A stretch of DNA of 27,452 bases. Origin: Spirogloea muscicola (lineage: Eukaryota; Streptophyta; Zygnematophyceae; Spirogloeales; Spirogloeaceae). The DNA is taken from positions 96,128 through 123,579 of the forward strand of contig WELB01000118.1 of the NCBI GenBank assembly GCA_009602725.1. Reading direction: 5' to 3'. The notes under the pieces were generated by a model that saw only the letters and a program-made list of their open reading frames with translations, did no database searches and had not been told where the DNA came from. Made by a program: the position numbers and the translations under genes. Below are positions 9,301-18,738 of this stretch, one piece after another; within the stretch, counting starts at the first letter, position 1; each line of letters starts with the position of its first letter.

Positions 9301-11319
9301 TAGCAGGGTACTACACAAATCCTTGACATGCACAGGGGTGTATGAGCAGCTCTAATCCTAAAGCTTGCCTGGCCTTTGACGTGGTGAGGGATTGGAGGGG
9401 CGGATTGAGGACAGCCATGAGTTGCGCGACTGCATGCGACGTCGCCCCAAGGGAAAAAAATGTCGGGCTTCAGCGAAAGCTGCCATGGCAATATGGGTGT
9501 CATTTGTGTCAATGTGGTCTTACTGGGTCCCTACAATTGCATCTCATTCGTGTGTTACGTCGTACTACGAGTCAGCGCCAGGGGTCTGGGAGTGCCCACC
9601 TCGCTCAGTAGCTCAAAGATGGCGTGTGCCAGAAGCGGGATGCCCGAAGGCACGTTGTCATCGCCTGGAGCCAAGAGCATGGATGTGGCGGGTGGCAGCC
9701 CTGGACCAATGTAGCCAGCAGCGTCCTTGCGAGCCAGTGGGGCCCCTGTCAGAGTATGCACGGACCATCATATCGCTGTTCCAGATGACCCAGCATTGCA
9801 GACAGCCAACTGGCAAGTGCGTGGCGCCTGTGCCCCGTGCCAGCACAAAGGACACTAGAGCCTCATATGTCTGTCATTCTTAGTTGCTGGAAGACGTGAT
9901 TGTAAGATTACAATCACGACTTCATAGGGGCAATGGCAGTCACTCTCAGAAGCTACACATCAGTACTATTCTAGCAGCACAAGCCTTCTGTTATTCAACT
10001 AAGAGGAGGAGGGCTTTGCAGACCCTGCAAATGTAGAACGAGGGCAGTTGCAGACCAGCGATGTGACCAGCGGAAGGGAAGACGAACGTGGACCGCGAGA
10101 GGCAGCACACGAGGCTTGGCAGATGCCGGACGTGGACCTCGATCGTCGATGGCGGCTCGCTTGCCTCGCCCTCGGCGTCCTGCCCGTCCTGCGGGGCACT
10201 GCTGTTCCGGTCACAGGCGCCAACCTCGGCCGGCCTTGGAAACTGGCTGACGTTGCGGCTGAACAGGTTGATCCCGCCAAGCTTCCTGCCGATCCGGGCG
10301 CTAGCAGGCCCTGCGCCAGTTGCTGGCTGGCGCCCGCCCTCTGGAGTCTCAGCGAAGGAGGACGAAGCTTGGCGGAAGCCAGCGACGTCTTGTGCGAGGA
10401 GGCTGGCGTACTCCTGGTAGGCGTCGGAGCCCAGCGGCGTCTCCGGGTCGCTCGCATGCGCATCCTGGCGCCAAGAAGGCACCGGCCCCAGAGCGGCGTC
10501 AGTGCATCAAAAGGTCCGACCTTAACAGTGCCAGACCTCGCGCATATATGGGGCTTGGGCAGCGCAGATCGACTGCGGTCTGAAGAAGCACGGCAGTGAG
10601 GAATAGACGATGGAAGACCAAAATGTGAACACACACACCAATATCTGGTACACCGGGAAAAATCCAATCAAGCAAAGCCACGGGATCAAACGCTAAACCC
10701 TTCACACGCTGCAGTTCTGGCCTCAGCTTTGAACAGGTCACCAATTGCGTGCACGCAATCCAGGGCTCTGTACTAAATTTACGATTTTTGAGACCAGGGT
10801 TTGGCACTGGGCGTCGGTGCTCGACTGCGTTGAGGGACACCACAGAGCGTCACCTCACCTCCGACACGGCCGTGAAGATGGTGCAGCGGCGGATGGCGGC
10901 GCCGCCGCCGGCGGCGCGCAGCGCGCGCAGGACGTGGCGGTGGGCGTCGCTCAGCCGGCGGGCGGTGAAGACGGCGAGCTTCGACGGCGGGCTGCGGGCG
11001 CCGTCCCAAGCCAGGCGGGCGTCGGCGGGCGAGGCACGCTCGAGCTCGCAGACGGCGCGGGCGCCCATGGCGTAGAGGCCCGGGAGGCCGAGGCTGGCGG
11101 CCGCCGCCTCCGCCGCGCCGGCGTCGAGGTACACCAGCGCCCCCGCGACGGCGAAGGCCACCTGCGCCGCCGCCGCTGCCGCCGTGAGCTCCCGAGGCGA
11201 GCTCTCGGGGTTCAGGGTTTTAAGGGGTCAGCGCTAGGGCGCGCTGAGCTCACCTCCGGGTCGCGCAGCGCGCGCTGCCCGGCGGCCGCGAGGTCCGTGC
11301 CGCCGCCGCCGCGCGCCAT
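6358..11319 (-). CDS. MIP3: MIP3/SCFD2-type Sec1/Munc18-like protein (Dsl1-complex partner)
   Basis: Fourteen exons keep one frame and total 831 residues, close to Arabidopsis MIP3 (about 838): 11319-11254, 11188-10859, 10464-10056, 9745-9600, 9479-9334, 9138-9076, 8873-8771, 8606-8373, 8235-8086, 7934-7842, 7692-7309, 7113-6916, 6711-6655 and 6474-6358. Landmarks in order are VYLDAG, GARAVCELE, RRLSDAHRHVLRAL, CTIFTAVSE, PLGSDAYQEYASLLAQD, FVFPSAGHIAG, GPGLPP, LVDRTLDLTTPC (about residue 370), KEGLLLLRQWLEEALR, LRHRAVIQLA, WEALQGAERILSVSAA, KLELRDRVEELFQ, FLKSGLGRLGLSQQ, LLFVVGGISILE and DLLLGGSTLLYGDEIVDLV. In plants MIP3 binds MAG2 in the Dsl1-like tether that receives Golgi-to-ER vesicles; animal SCFD2 is related. 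The start ATG is in GCCATGG context. The least certain borders are the exon 2 start, exon 3 end and exon 5 end. The assignment is strong; conserved function is inferred. Confidence 0.88.
9890..9923. repeat. Hairpin of 10+4 bp inside a MIP3-like intron
   Basis: GAAG-A-CGTGATTGTA (9890-9904), loop AGAT, then TACAATCACG-A-CTTC (9909-9923). The arms pair perfectly except for one A/A mismatch. The element lies in intron 3 of the MIP3-like gene (10055-9746). Function is unknown. Confidence 0.8.
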
Positions 11320-11769
11320 GGCTGCCACGGGGGAGGGGGCGACAGGCGCCCAGGGGTTTTTAAGGCGTCGGGCTTTGGGGGGGTGTTTGAGATAGGCGAC
11401 ACATCCCAATGGAAAGGCATTGGCTGTGGAAGAAAATTGCACGAAAGGCCAGCCCCAAAGAAGTGAAGCTCTTCTCAATGGGGTGGGGTGCTGTGAATGG
11501 CCTGTCCAGGAACAGAAGGGCCGACAGTCGCCAAAGCCACACAGCTATGCAAGAGACCACAGCGAATGCAAGCTTAGTAGCCCCGAGTCGGCAGCCGTGA
11601 GTTGGAGTGACTTGCAGCTGGAAAGAAGAAGTGGCACTCCCAATGGGGGCAAGGGCTGTGATAAGCCAGCCCAAAAAGAATTGACAAGGGTTCGGAGGGG
11701 CCGACAAGCGTTTAGCAGCTACAGAGGGGCCTGAAGATGTCATGTCAGCACAGGGGGAGGATGGATCAC
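11320..11769. other. MIP3-like 5' flank with foldback repeats
   Basis: Sequence upstream of the MIP3-like start codon. No coding frame is supported. Two copies of the GGCTG...CAGCC foldback motif occur here (about 11409-11460 and 11641-11710). A TATA box is not obvious. Confidence 0.4.
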
Positions 11770-12270
11770 TCAGTAGTTACGAGTGAGGAGCCGCAGATCC
11801 GACAGACTAGCTGCCGGAAAATTATCCCCCTGCCGAAAGCCAGAGGCCGCAGCGAGAGCACGGCCAGCTCGCAGATGTAGAGCATGGGCCATGGACCTCT
11901 GGAGGGACACTGACAATCTCATCCAGTATACCTGAGCCCACGAGCCAGCTGCGTTGAAGTCAGCCGGTTCGCCGCGCCTGCGGGACACAGCACGCCGCGC
12001 AAGCCGGGCCAGCAGGTCGAGCCACTGGGACCCGAGAGCCCCGTGCACGTTCACCGCCAAGGGGACGAACTCATCTGTAGGCTGGTGGTCGGAGTGCTTG
12101 GCCGCCTTGCTGCGAGCGGCCTTCGCCGCAGCATGGCCTGCCCGCGAGGCAGAGAACCCCGGGTTGGAGCGGTCGACAACATCAGTGGTGACTACGTCGG
12201 CGATGATGCGCGCGCCACCGCCCGGCGTGGACGCCACCAGGTCGACACGGCGCGTGTGGAGTCCGACGTA
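11770..12270 (-). mobile_element. 3' part of a LINE-like ORF, frame intact, 5'-truncated
   Basis: Read on the minus strand the frame runs RRVDLVASTPGGGARIIADV, then AGHAAAKAARSKAAKH, EFVPLAVNVHGALGSQWLDL, YWMRLSVSLQRSMAHALHLR and SLSDLRLLTRNY, ending in TGA at 11770. The family resemblance is to the C-terminal domain after the reverse transcriptase in LINE-type ORFs, with a nuclease-like fold followed by helices. Catalytic residues cannot be placed securely. The open frame continues upstream to 12591 but becomes unlike protein there and crosses a foldback copy, so the element seems to begin near 12270. There is no frameshift, unlike its relative at 4774-5289, so this copy is younger or from another subfamily. 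Confidence 0.6.
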
Positions 12271-12370
12271 GTCACCACCGTCCGAAGATGGAGACTCTTT
12301 CCAGCAGAGGGAGAGCCACTTCCCTTCCAGTGGAAGGCGATGGCTGGGACTGGCCAGCCAGCCAGTCCAG

Positions 12371-14240
12371 TAATGGATGAACAAAAAGGTTTGGAGGGGT
12401 GAGCGGCACCCCGACGAGTTCCAAACCGCGCTGTCGTTCTGAAACGGCTCTGAAGGAATGGTCTGAAACGGCAGGAAGACACGCGAAAAAGGAGGGAATC
12501 TTTTTTCCCCACGACTTCTCCAAGTGGCAGGACGGCGCCACCGTTTGGAAGACCTGCGGCCGCCGTTTGAGAACGCGCCCACGAACGCCACGTGGAGCTT
12601 GTCCTGTCCTCATCCTGCCATGTGGCAGCTCACTGGTGACCGCAGCCTCGACATCCACCCCGGTTGACGCCTACCGCAGAAAACGACAAAAACCTGCGGT
12701 GGGCAGGTGATTCTTATTTTGTCCGGGCCCGCAAGTTTGTCGGTTCCACGGCCGCAGACGCATTTCCATCAAGGCGGTCAACGAGGCGCCCGGGGGCGGT
12801 CAACGGGGCCGGCCGGCCCCGTGACGCAAGTCCATTAAGCCCCTGACGCATTTCTATCGGCGCCGGCGGGCGGGGCGGGGCCCGGCCGGGCGCGACGTGG
12901 GCTGCCACCGACCGGCCGACCGGCCGAGTGGTGGCCCGCGGGCCGCCATGGCTGCAGAGATGGAAGCCACGGTGCGGCGTGGCGCAGCTGAGACGCCGCT
13001 TGAGTATCTCGATCGTTTTCCGTCTCCGCAGAACACCAGCAAGCACATCTGACGACGTACACTACCCACTATTGGAAGGCACCCCCACTAGAGGGCGATG
13101 GCTGCGATTAGCCAGCCCAAGGAAAGAACGAAGGAAGGCTGTGATCTCCATCTCTCGTTCCTGCTCTCCGGCCCCTCGGACCCCTTGTCCATTCCCCTTG
13201 GAACTTTCTCCTTTGGGCCGGCCTTTCACAGCTCTCACCCACCGACTTCGGAATGACCTTCTGTGAATTTTGATCTTTCTTGTCCTTATACAGCATTGTC
13301 ACCTCGTGCTGCTGCTTCTCTTTGGCTCTGCCAGCCACTCTTCTCTATGGGCTCTTGTGCTCACCCGTGGGTACTAATGTCATCTTAGGTACCTTAGATT
13401 AGGTCTCCGTAGTATGTAGCATTGTTTAGTCTGCACTCGACTCTGCCTGAACAATGTATTGGCTTGAATTGGCGTCCCTTTCAATTCATGCGCCCCGCGC
13501 GCCTTCTCTCTATGGGCGAGCACATTCTTTCTTGAGCAGCGACGTTCAGTATCATGGATACCGTGGCAACTCGTTAAGAAGAAAGAAAGAGCTGTCTTTA
13601 AGAGCTGTCTCATGGGGAGGGGTAGGGTCAAACCGGTTGCATCTCGGAGGCTGGGGCACGTAGTATGGTGGAGCCACTGCCGCACGCAGCTTCGCTGTGG
13701 ATTAACACAGGCGGCGGGCTCGAGAGCACGGCAATGGTGCCCCAGAGAGGGTGGCCGTCGCGCTCGGCTCGGGCCCGCTGTCCGCCGATGCGCAGCTGCA
13801 GCAGCATCTGCGCAGAGAAGCTCTCCCAGAAGGGGGCTCAGTCTTTGAAAGACCAGCACAATGTCAATGGATCTGGCCTGTAAAGACTGACAGAAGGTCC
13901 GAGGACGAAGGCAGCAACTCAAACGCATCAGAATGCAGCGAGGCAGAAATAGCTCTTGCAATGTATGGCAATGGCTGTGAAACGGCAGCTTTCTCTGAAG
14001 TCTTCCAGTGGAGGGCGATGGCTGTACTTGGTCAGCCCAGAAAGAGAATGAACACAGTCGAAGGGGCCAGAGGAGCGCTAACGCCAGCCCGAAAGAAGGG
14101 ACTAACGAAGGAACGAGCACGGGGGCGAAGCCAGAAGGCCGTTGAGCGACACGGGGGCGAGCTGGCGAGGTGGGTGAGAGGACGGGCGGGCGCCGCTGCC
14201 ACGAAGGCGCCGGCGGTCGCGGGAGCGCGCCTGGTCAACG
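12371..14240. other. Repeat-rich intergenic stretch
   Basis: No supported gene. It holds foldback copies, a GC-rich block (12780-12960) with several GGCC palindromes, and copy 2 of the 50-bp dispersed repeat. Long frames here are low in complexity or cross repeats. Confidence 0.45.
13465..13516 (+). repeat. About 50-bp dispersed repeat, copy 2
   Basis: GAATTGGCGTCCCTTTCAAT and the following CATGCGCCCCGCGCGCCTTC match 5342-5400 with a few substitutions and short indels. No LINE-like coding sequence adjoins this copy. Confidence 0.75.
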
Positions 14241-14250
14241 CTGGGAGGAT

Positions 14251-14293
14251 GGGGGGGGAGAGGAGGGAGAGAGGGAGGGGAGAGGGAGGGGGG
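14251..14293. repeat. Polypurine tract
   Basis: An almost uninterrupted G/A run (GGGGGGGGAGAGGAGGGAG and onward) about 600 bp upstream of the beta-helix gene start. Such tracts can form triplex or G-rich structures. Confidence 0.8.
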
Positions 14294-14428
14294 CAGGCCA
14301 GCAGGTAGAGTCGGCAGGCGGGGACAGGCAGACCTTAGTGTTCGTCGCATCTCCCACGGGCCGCCACCTTGCTCCCCATCTCCCTCCTTCCTCCCTCTCG
14401 CTCCCTTCACCGCCAGCCTCCGCCTCCC

Positions 14429-14481
14429 TCTGCTCTCTGCTCTCTCTCTCTCTCTCTCACAGCCATCGCCCTCTACTGGAC

Positions 14482-14514
<33 letters not shown>
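14429..14514. repeat. CT microsatellite in the beta-helix 5' region
   Basis: Two CT dinucleotide runs, about 14429-14458 and 14485-14514, lie in a longer pyrimidine-rich stretch from about 14370. They are 350-430 bp upstream of the start codon of the beta-helix gene, in its promoter or 5' UTR. They also create spurious long Ser/Leu-rich frames. Confidence 0.9.
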
Positions 14515-14516
<2 letters not shown>

Positions 14517-14861
14517 CCCATCTCTCAGCAGCCCATTGGCTGCAGCGCCAGCCTGCGGCGACGCCGGTGCAGCAGCGACCAGGATCCAGCTCCTGCCTGG
14601 AGCTCGCGGCCTCCGAGGGGGACCTGCATTGCCCCGGATCCTCCGGCGGCGGATCCAGCGGACGCCGGAGACCAGCGGCCTCCGACGTTGGCCGGATCCA
14701 TAAACCGCAGGACTCGGGCTGGTGTGACAGAGGCATCAGCCATGCAGCACGGCTCCTGCGCCATCAGAGGCTCACGGGCTGGGCCGGGGCTGCAGTAGCC
14801 AGCGCAGGATCAGAAGCATCGGCCGCGGCCCAAGTGGAGCTTGAAAGCTTCAGGGGAAGCC

Positions 14862-17800
14862 ATGGTCGCCGCCATCCTGGCCCAGCTGGGCTCCTGCGCG
14901 ATGTGGCGACGCTGCGCCATGCTCGTCCTGCTGCTCGCCGTCGTCGCGAAGGATCTGCAAGGTACTGCCTGGCCCCCTCGTGGGCGCCGTCAGCTGGTTG
15001 CCTTTCCTTGGGAGCTGCACCACGGGGCTTGGATTCGTCCAGACGTCTGGCATTGTACCTCTCAGCTGTCACGTCAAGCACAACGCGATGCTCAGGGGAC
15101 ACCCCACATTCGAGAGAGCTCTGCTACTTGCGGCTGCCGAGCTCGCAAAGATGGCGAGGCTCTGGTGCTTACTGTGTTGCCTGCGGCAGCCTGAGCCGAC
15201 CCTATGCGCGCTTGGTCCACCTTCGCCGCCTGTGAAGAGGGCTTAACGGTCTCACAAGCAAGGAGCTTGCAGTCGACACATAGCTGCGAGGAGCGAGACT
15301 GTGACATTGCTCAGATCCGGCAGGACAGGAAGCTGCATGTCAGCATGTCGGCGGGACTGTCCTCAGACTCTCGGCGTCACCGTCATACGTAATCTTATGC
15401 CTGGCCTCAGTCGGCTGTCTGACCGGCTCACACGTTCCCATGCAGGAAGTGAGGCGGCCAACAGTCAAGGTGGCAATCACCCTCCAGGGGTGGGCATGCA
15501 TCCGGCCGGCGTCGGCCACCACTCCAAGGGCGGCCACAATGCAGGTCCAGCGGCGGGACGACGCCTTCACCTGCTTCTGGGCTTTGTGGGGGTCGAGATG
15601 AACTTGCTCTGCAGCAGCCGGCCTGCTTGCTATGCAACTTACTGCCACTCAGTAACCTGGCCTGATCTAATGTGCAGGCTGCATTTTCACGGGCATCTCG
15701 ATCAACGTCTTCACGGCCGCCGATCTGCAGAAAAGGCTCAGCTACCGGAGCACGCGCGCCATCACCCTCGTGCTGCAGAATGACATTGTGCTGACGACCC
15801 CACTGTACATGAACCGTGACTGGTCTTGCACAGTCTTTCTGTCCCGCCCGGTACGTGATTATCCGAGCTCGGCTTGAGAGCAGGCTGCACTCCTTTGCAA
15901 GTTTGGAGACCGTATGCTGAGCATAAGCAGGGCTGGCAAAAAACACAGGAGAAGGTTTCAAGGTCCCCTTATCTTCACCAGTTTGGTGCTTTTGGCAGTC
16001 GCATGGTGTTACAGTGTCCTCGCCATCCGTCAACATCCCCCTACTCAGAATCGACAGCGCGAGGAACATTCTGATGAACAAGGTCAGCTGGAACCTGCCC
16101 CTCAAAGCGGACTCGCCAAACTGCACAGCAGACTTGTTTGGACCGGAGGTCAACAAGCTCCTCGAGCCCTATCTTTGCCCGGCCGTGGTCATCACGTACT
16201 CTTATGCAGTCCAACTGACCCAGGTGCAAACCACCTCTCCTTCCTGCAGTTTGGCAGTGGCAATTGTGTACTCAGTCACTTCTGCAAAGAATTTCATGAA
16301 GCAGGACATTAAGGGAGCCCGATGACTGGCCATCTTGACAATGCCTGCTTGTGCTTGCTCTCGCAGGCCACTATCAATGGACGAGTGGAGATGCTGGGTG
16401 TCACCCACTCCCGGCTCGACGCTCTGGTGCTAAGGACTCTCAGGCGTGAGGACTACAATGTCCGTATCCGAGCTGGTGGGATGGCGAGCAATCTGCTTAA
16501 TTCGGGCAATGTGGTGTCGAACAGCGACATTGGTGGCGCAGCGCTTGGTATCATACTGGAGTTTGGCTGCGTAGGCACTACCGTCATCAACAACTACTTC
16601 CACGACTTCTTCTTTGCGGGTGTCCAGGTTGGACACGGAGTGCACAATGTTGCAGACGGTAAGCAGCATCATGCGACTGTCTGGCAAGTTGGAATCTGTG
16701 AGCATGACTGCAACTGGGGTGCTCCTTAAGTACTGCTTGAGCACTTTCACAGTAGGAGAGCTTTGCTGAAGCAGCATGGAATGTGGCATTGTGCTTGTTC
16801 AGCTGTCCAGAACAATGTGAGCTACAACTATGTCTACTCCGCGCCAGGGCAAGTGAACAAAATCGATTCAACTGGCATTTACCTTGATCTTCACTGGATC
16901 AACCCTGGTGAGACCACACGCATTCCTCGGCTCAAGTGGCACTGCATATTTGACTGGTGTGCTTTCTCTCTTTACATGTTAGGCAGCAAATAGTAGACAC
17001 CCAACCCATTCAGCTGTCTTGAGGCCATAATTGATGTCTTCTAACAATTGTACTTGAAAGAATGTTCCAGAGCCCACTGTGTGTACAGCTTGTGAGACTT
17101 GTCCCTTTACTGTATCAAGCACTGCACTAATACCTCATTCCCGCATTTGTGATCAGGCAATTTATTGACCTGCAATTACATCATCGGTGGCGAGCACTGC
17201 CTCTACCTCGACTACGCTAGCTCCGGCGTCACGGTTGACGGCCTCGTGTGCGTCAACAACATGAACGGCCTCAAGGAAAACAATGGAAAGCACAACAACG
17301 TGACGGGCATGCTGCTGGTTGGCAACAAGCAGGGCAGCACGCTGAGCTGCCAGCTCTACTACCTCAACAACTGCGCCAACGACCCCGGGAGCTTCTGGGA
17401 GGCCGGCCGCATCATGAAGCTGGACGCCCCAGCGGTCAAAGCGGTGGGGACTGCCTCCATGTATCCCAAGCCTTAGACCTTGGATTCTACTATGTTATAT
17501 ATACATATATGTAATCTATATGTATATCCTATATATATCCTACTACTGCCTCGCTCATCCGTGGTGCTCACTCTCGACCACGTGCCGACGGGAATGTAAG
17601 GTCAAGTCACCATCTCTAAGATGGTCGACTTCCTCATGCGCCTGTGCAGCGTTACCCGTGGATGAGCCAGATCTGCCAGGAGACATCCATCAACGGCGTG
17701 GCTTGCAACCCGCCTGCGCAGGCGAATGCCACGGCCTCGAGAACGGCCAAGTGCAGCGGGATCCCAACCAGCAATGTTGTCCAGGTAGCCGTGCGCCTCT

Positions 17801-18317
17801 CGTCCTCTGCTTGGTCTGCTCGAGGAGACCGTAACAAGCAATGCAGCACATTAATTCCAGAGATTGTAAAGCAGGCAATCTGCGAAAGAAGTTACATCTG
17901 CTCCAAAATCAACCTGCTGAGTATGTTGCTTTAAAGGAAAGTGCGGCGTCTGAGACTGTGCCCTCTGCCTTGTAGGCTGCATTCGTGGCTTCTCCTTTCC
18001 CGCTGGCAATACCTGGCGGTATTTGGTCGGGGTGCCAAAACATTTCCAACGTTTTCACTCTGAACTCATTTACGCCCAAGGTGTATCCCGGCGCTGACCC
18101 CGTCTCAGCGGCAGTCGGCTTTATTGACCCTGCCAATGGCGATTTCGGCCTCCTCCCGACCTCGCCAATCCTGGCAGATTTTGCCTCCTTCCGCTCCTGC
18201 CCACGTGCTATGGTGGGGCCGCAGGCTGCCCCCACCGTTCCACTTACATTTTACCTCAAGGGCTTCAATGTCACCGGGGCAGTAGCGAATGGTGGTGACA
18301 CAACCTGGTTCTATTGA
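14862..18317 (+). CDS. Secreted right-handed parallel beta-helix protein
   Basis: Eight exons with matching phases give 552 residues: 14862-14961, 15678-15850, 15999-16223, 16367-16658, 16803-16907, 17157-17443, 17650-17784 and 17976-18317. The N-terminus (MWRRCAMLVLLLAVVA, either ATG) is a signal peptide or anchor, so the protein should enter the secretory pathway. The body has repeated short beta strands with small turns: RAITLVLQNDIVLTTPLYM, ATINGRVEMLGVTHSRLDAL, GNVVSNSDIGGAALGIILEF, TTVINNYFHDFFFAGVQVG, NNVSYNYVYSAPGQ and HCLYLDYASSGVTVDGLVCV. This is typical of pectate-lyase-like beta-helices. It is Cys-rich, with several N-glycosylation sequons (NCT, NVS, NVT, NAT, NIS). No catalytic set is recognisable, so the substrate is unknown. 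A cell-wall or extracellular polysaccharide role is inference. The donor at 17443 is weak. Confidence 0.8.
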
Positions 18318-18552
18318 GGGTTGAACTGAGCTTTATGGTTGCACACTAGGCCACAGTGTCATGCACAAGGATCTCAGGACGCTAGGCTGCCTTGTGTGCT
18401 TATTTTGCTTATCTAGCTGCTCTTGGACAGCTATTGCACCCCTAGTCACACATTGTGGCCACGGAGGTGCTGAGACGTTAGACTTATCCACTTCTTTTGT
18501 TCTTTTTGACTTGGGAGACATAACTTGAGGGTGCTTATGACATCCTCTACAA

Positions 18553-18557
18553 TGTAA
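18553..18557 (+). terminator. Candidate TGTAA poly(A) signal of the beta-helix gene
   Basis: TGTAA lies 236 nt past the TGA at 18315-18317, in the 420-bp gap before the stop codon of the convergent RAD7-like gene. Nothing else is seen in that gap. Confidence 0.45.
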
Positions 18558-18738
18558 GCCAATGGCCCTCCACATTACTGCCTCGCTCAAGCTTGTCGGC
18601 AATTGTCGGCTTACTTATTCAGATTGCAACTTTGCTGGCAGCTTCGGTGGTTCTCTCACATAGAGGCCTCCCGGTCAAGCAACTTAACAAATATAACTGC
18701 CAATACTTTCCTAGTCCTGGCATGCACGCCTTTGTGAA

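Larger units (their letters stand above)
11409..14080 (+). repeat. Dispersed short foldback element, at least five copies
   Basis: A unit of about 45-80 bp recurs in one orientation near 11409-11460, 11641-11710, 12324-12370, 13074-13138 and 14003-14080. The shared core is roughly CCAGTGGAGGGCGATGGCTG, 4-9 variable bases, then (T)TGGCCAGCCCA and A-rich AAAGAA. GGCTG and CAGCC (or GGCT and AGCC) are inverted, so each copy can form a small stem. The copies at 11641 and 14003 also share a following GTTCGGAGGGGCC/GTCGAAGGGGCC segment. The copies are diverged. This looks like a small non-autonomous element or a degenerate minisatellite. The coordinates give the range containing the copies. Confidence 0.6.

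Noticed and set aside
9999-10667. 222-codon minus-strand frame
   Set aside because: It overlaps exon 3 of the MIP3-like gene in another frame. The residues are low-complexity and the true exon (PLGSDAYQEYASLL...) matches the MIP3 family.
12271-12591. 5' part of the 273-codon minus-strand frame
   Set aside because: Only the part below about 12270 resembles the LINE-like module. The upstream part crosses a foldback copy and is not protein-like.
13380-14120. 246-codon minus-strand frame
   Set aside because: It spans the 50-bp repeat and a foldback copy, has no domain-like pattern and is probably chance in repeat-rich DNA.
14369-15235. 288-codon plus-strand frame
   Set aside because: It is driven by CT repeats (Ser/Leu runs) and overlaps the first exon and intron of the beta-helix gene in another frame.
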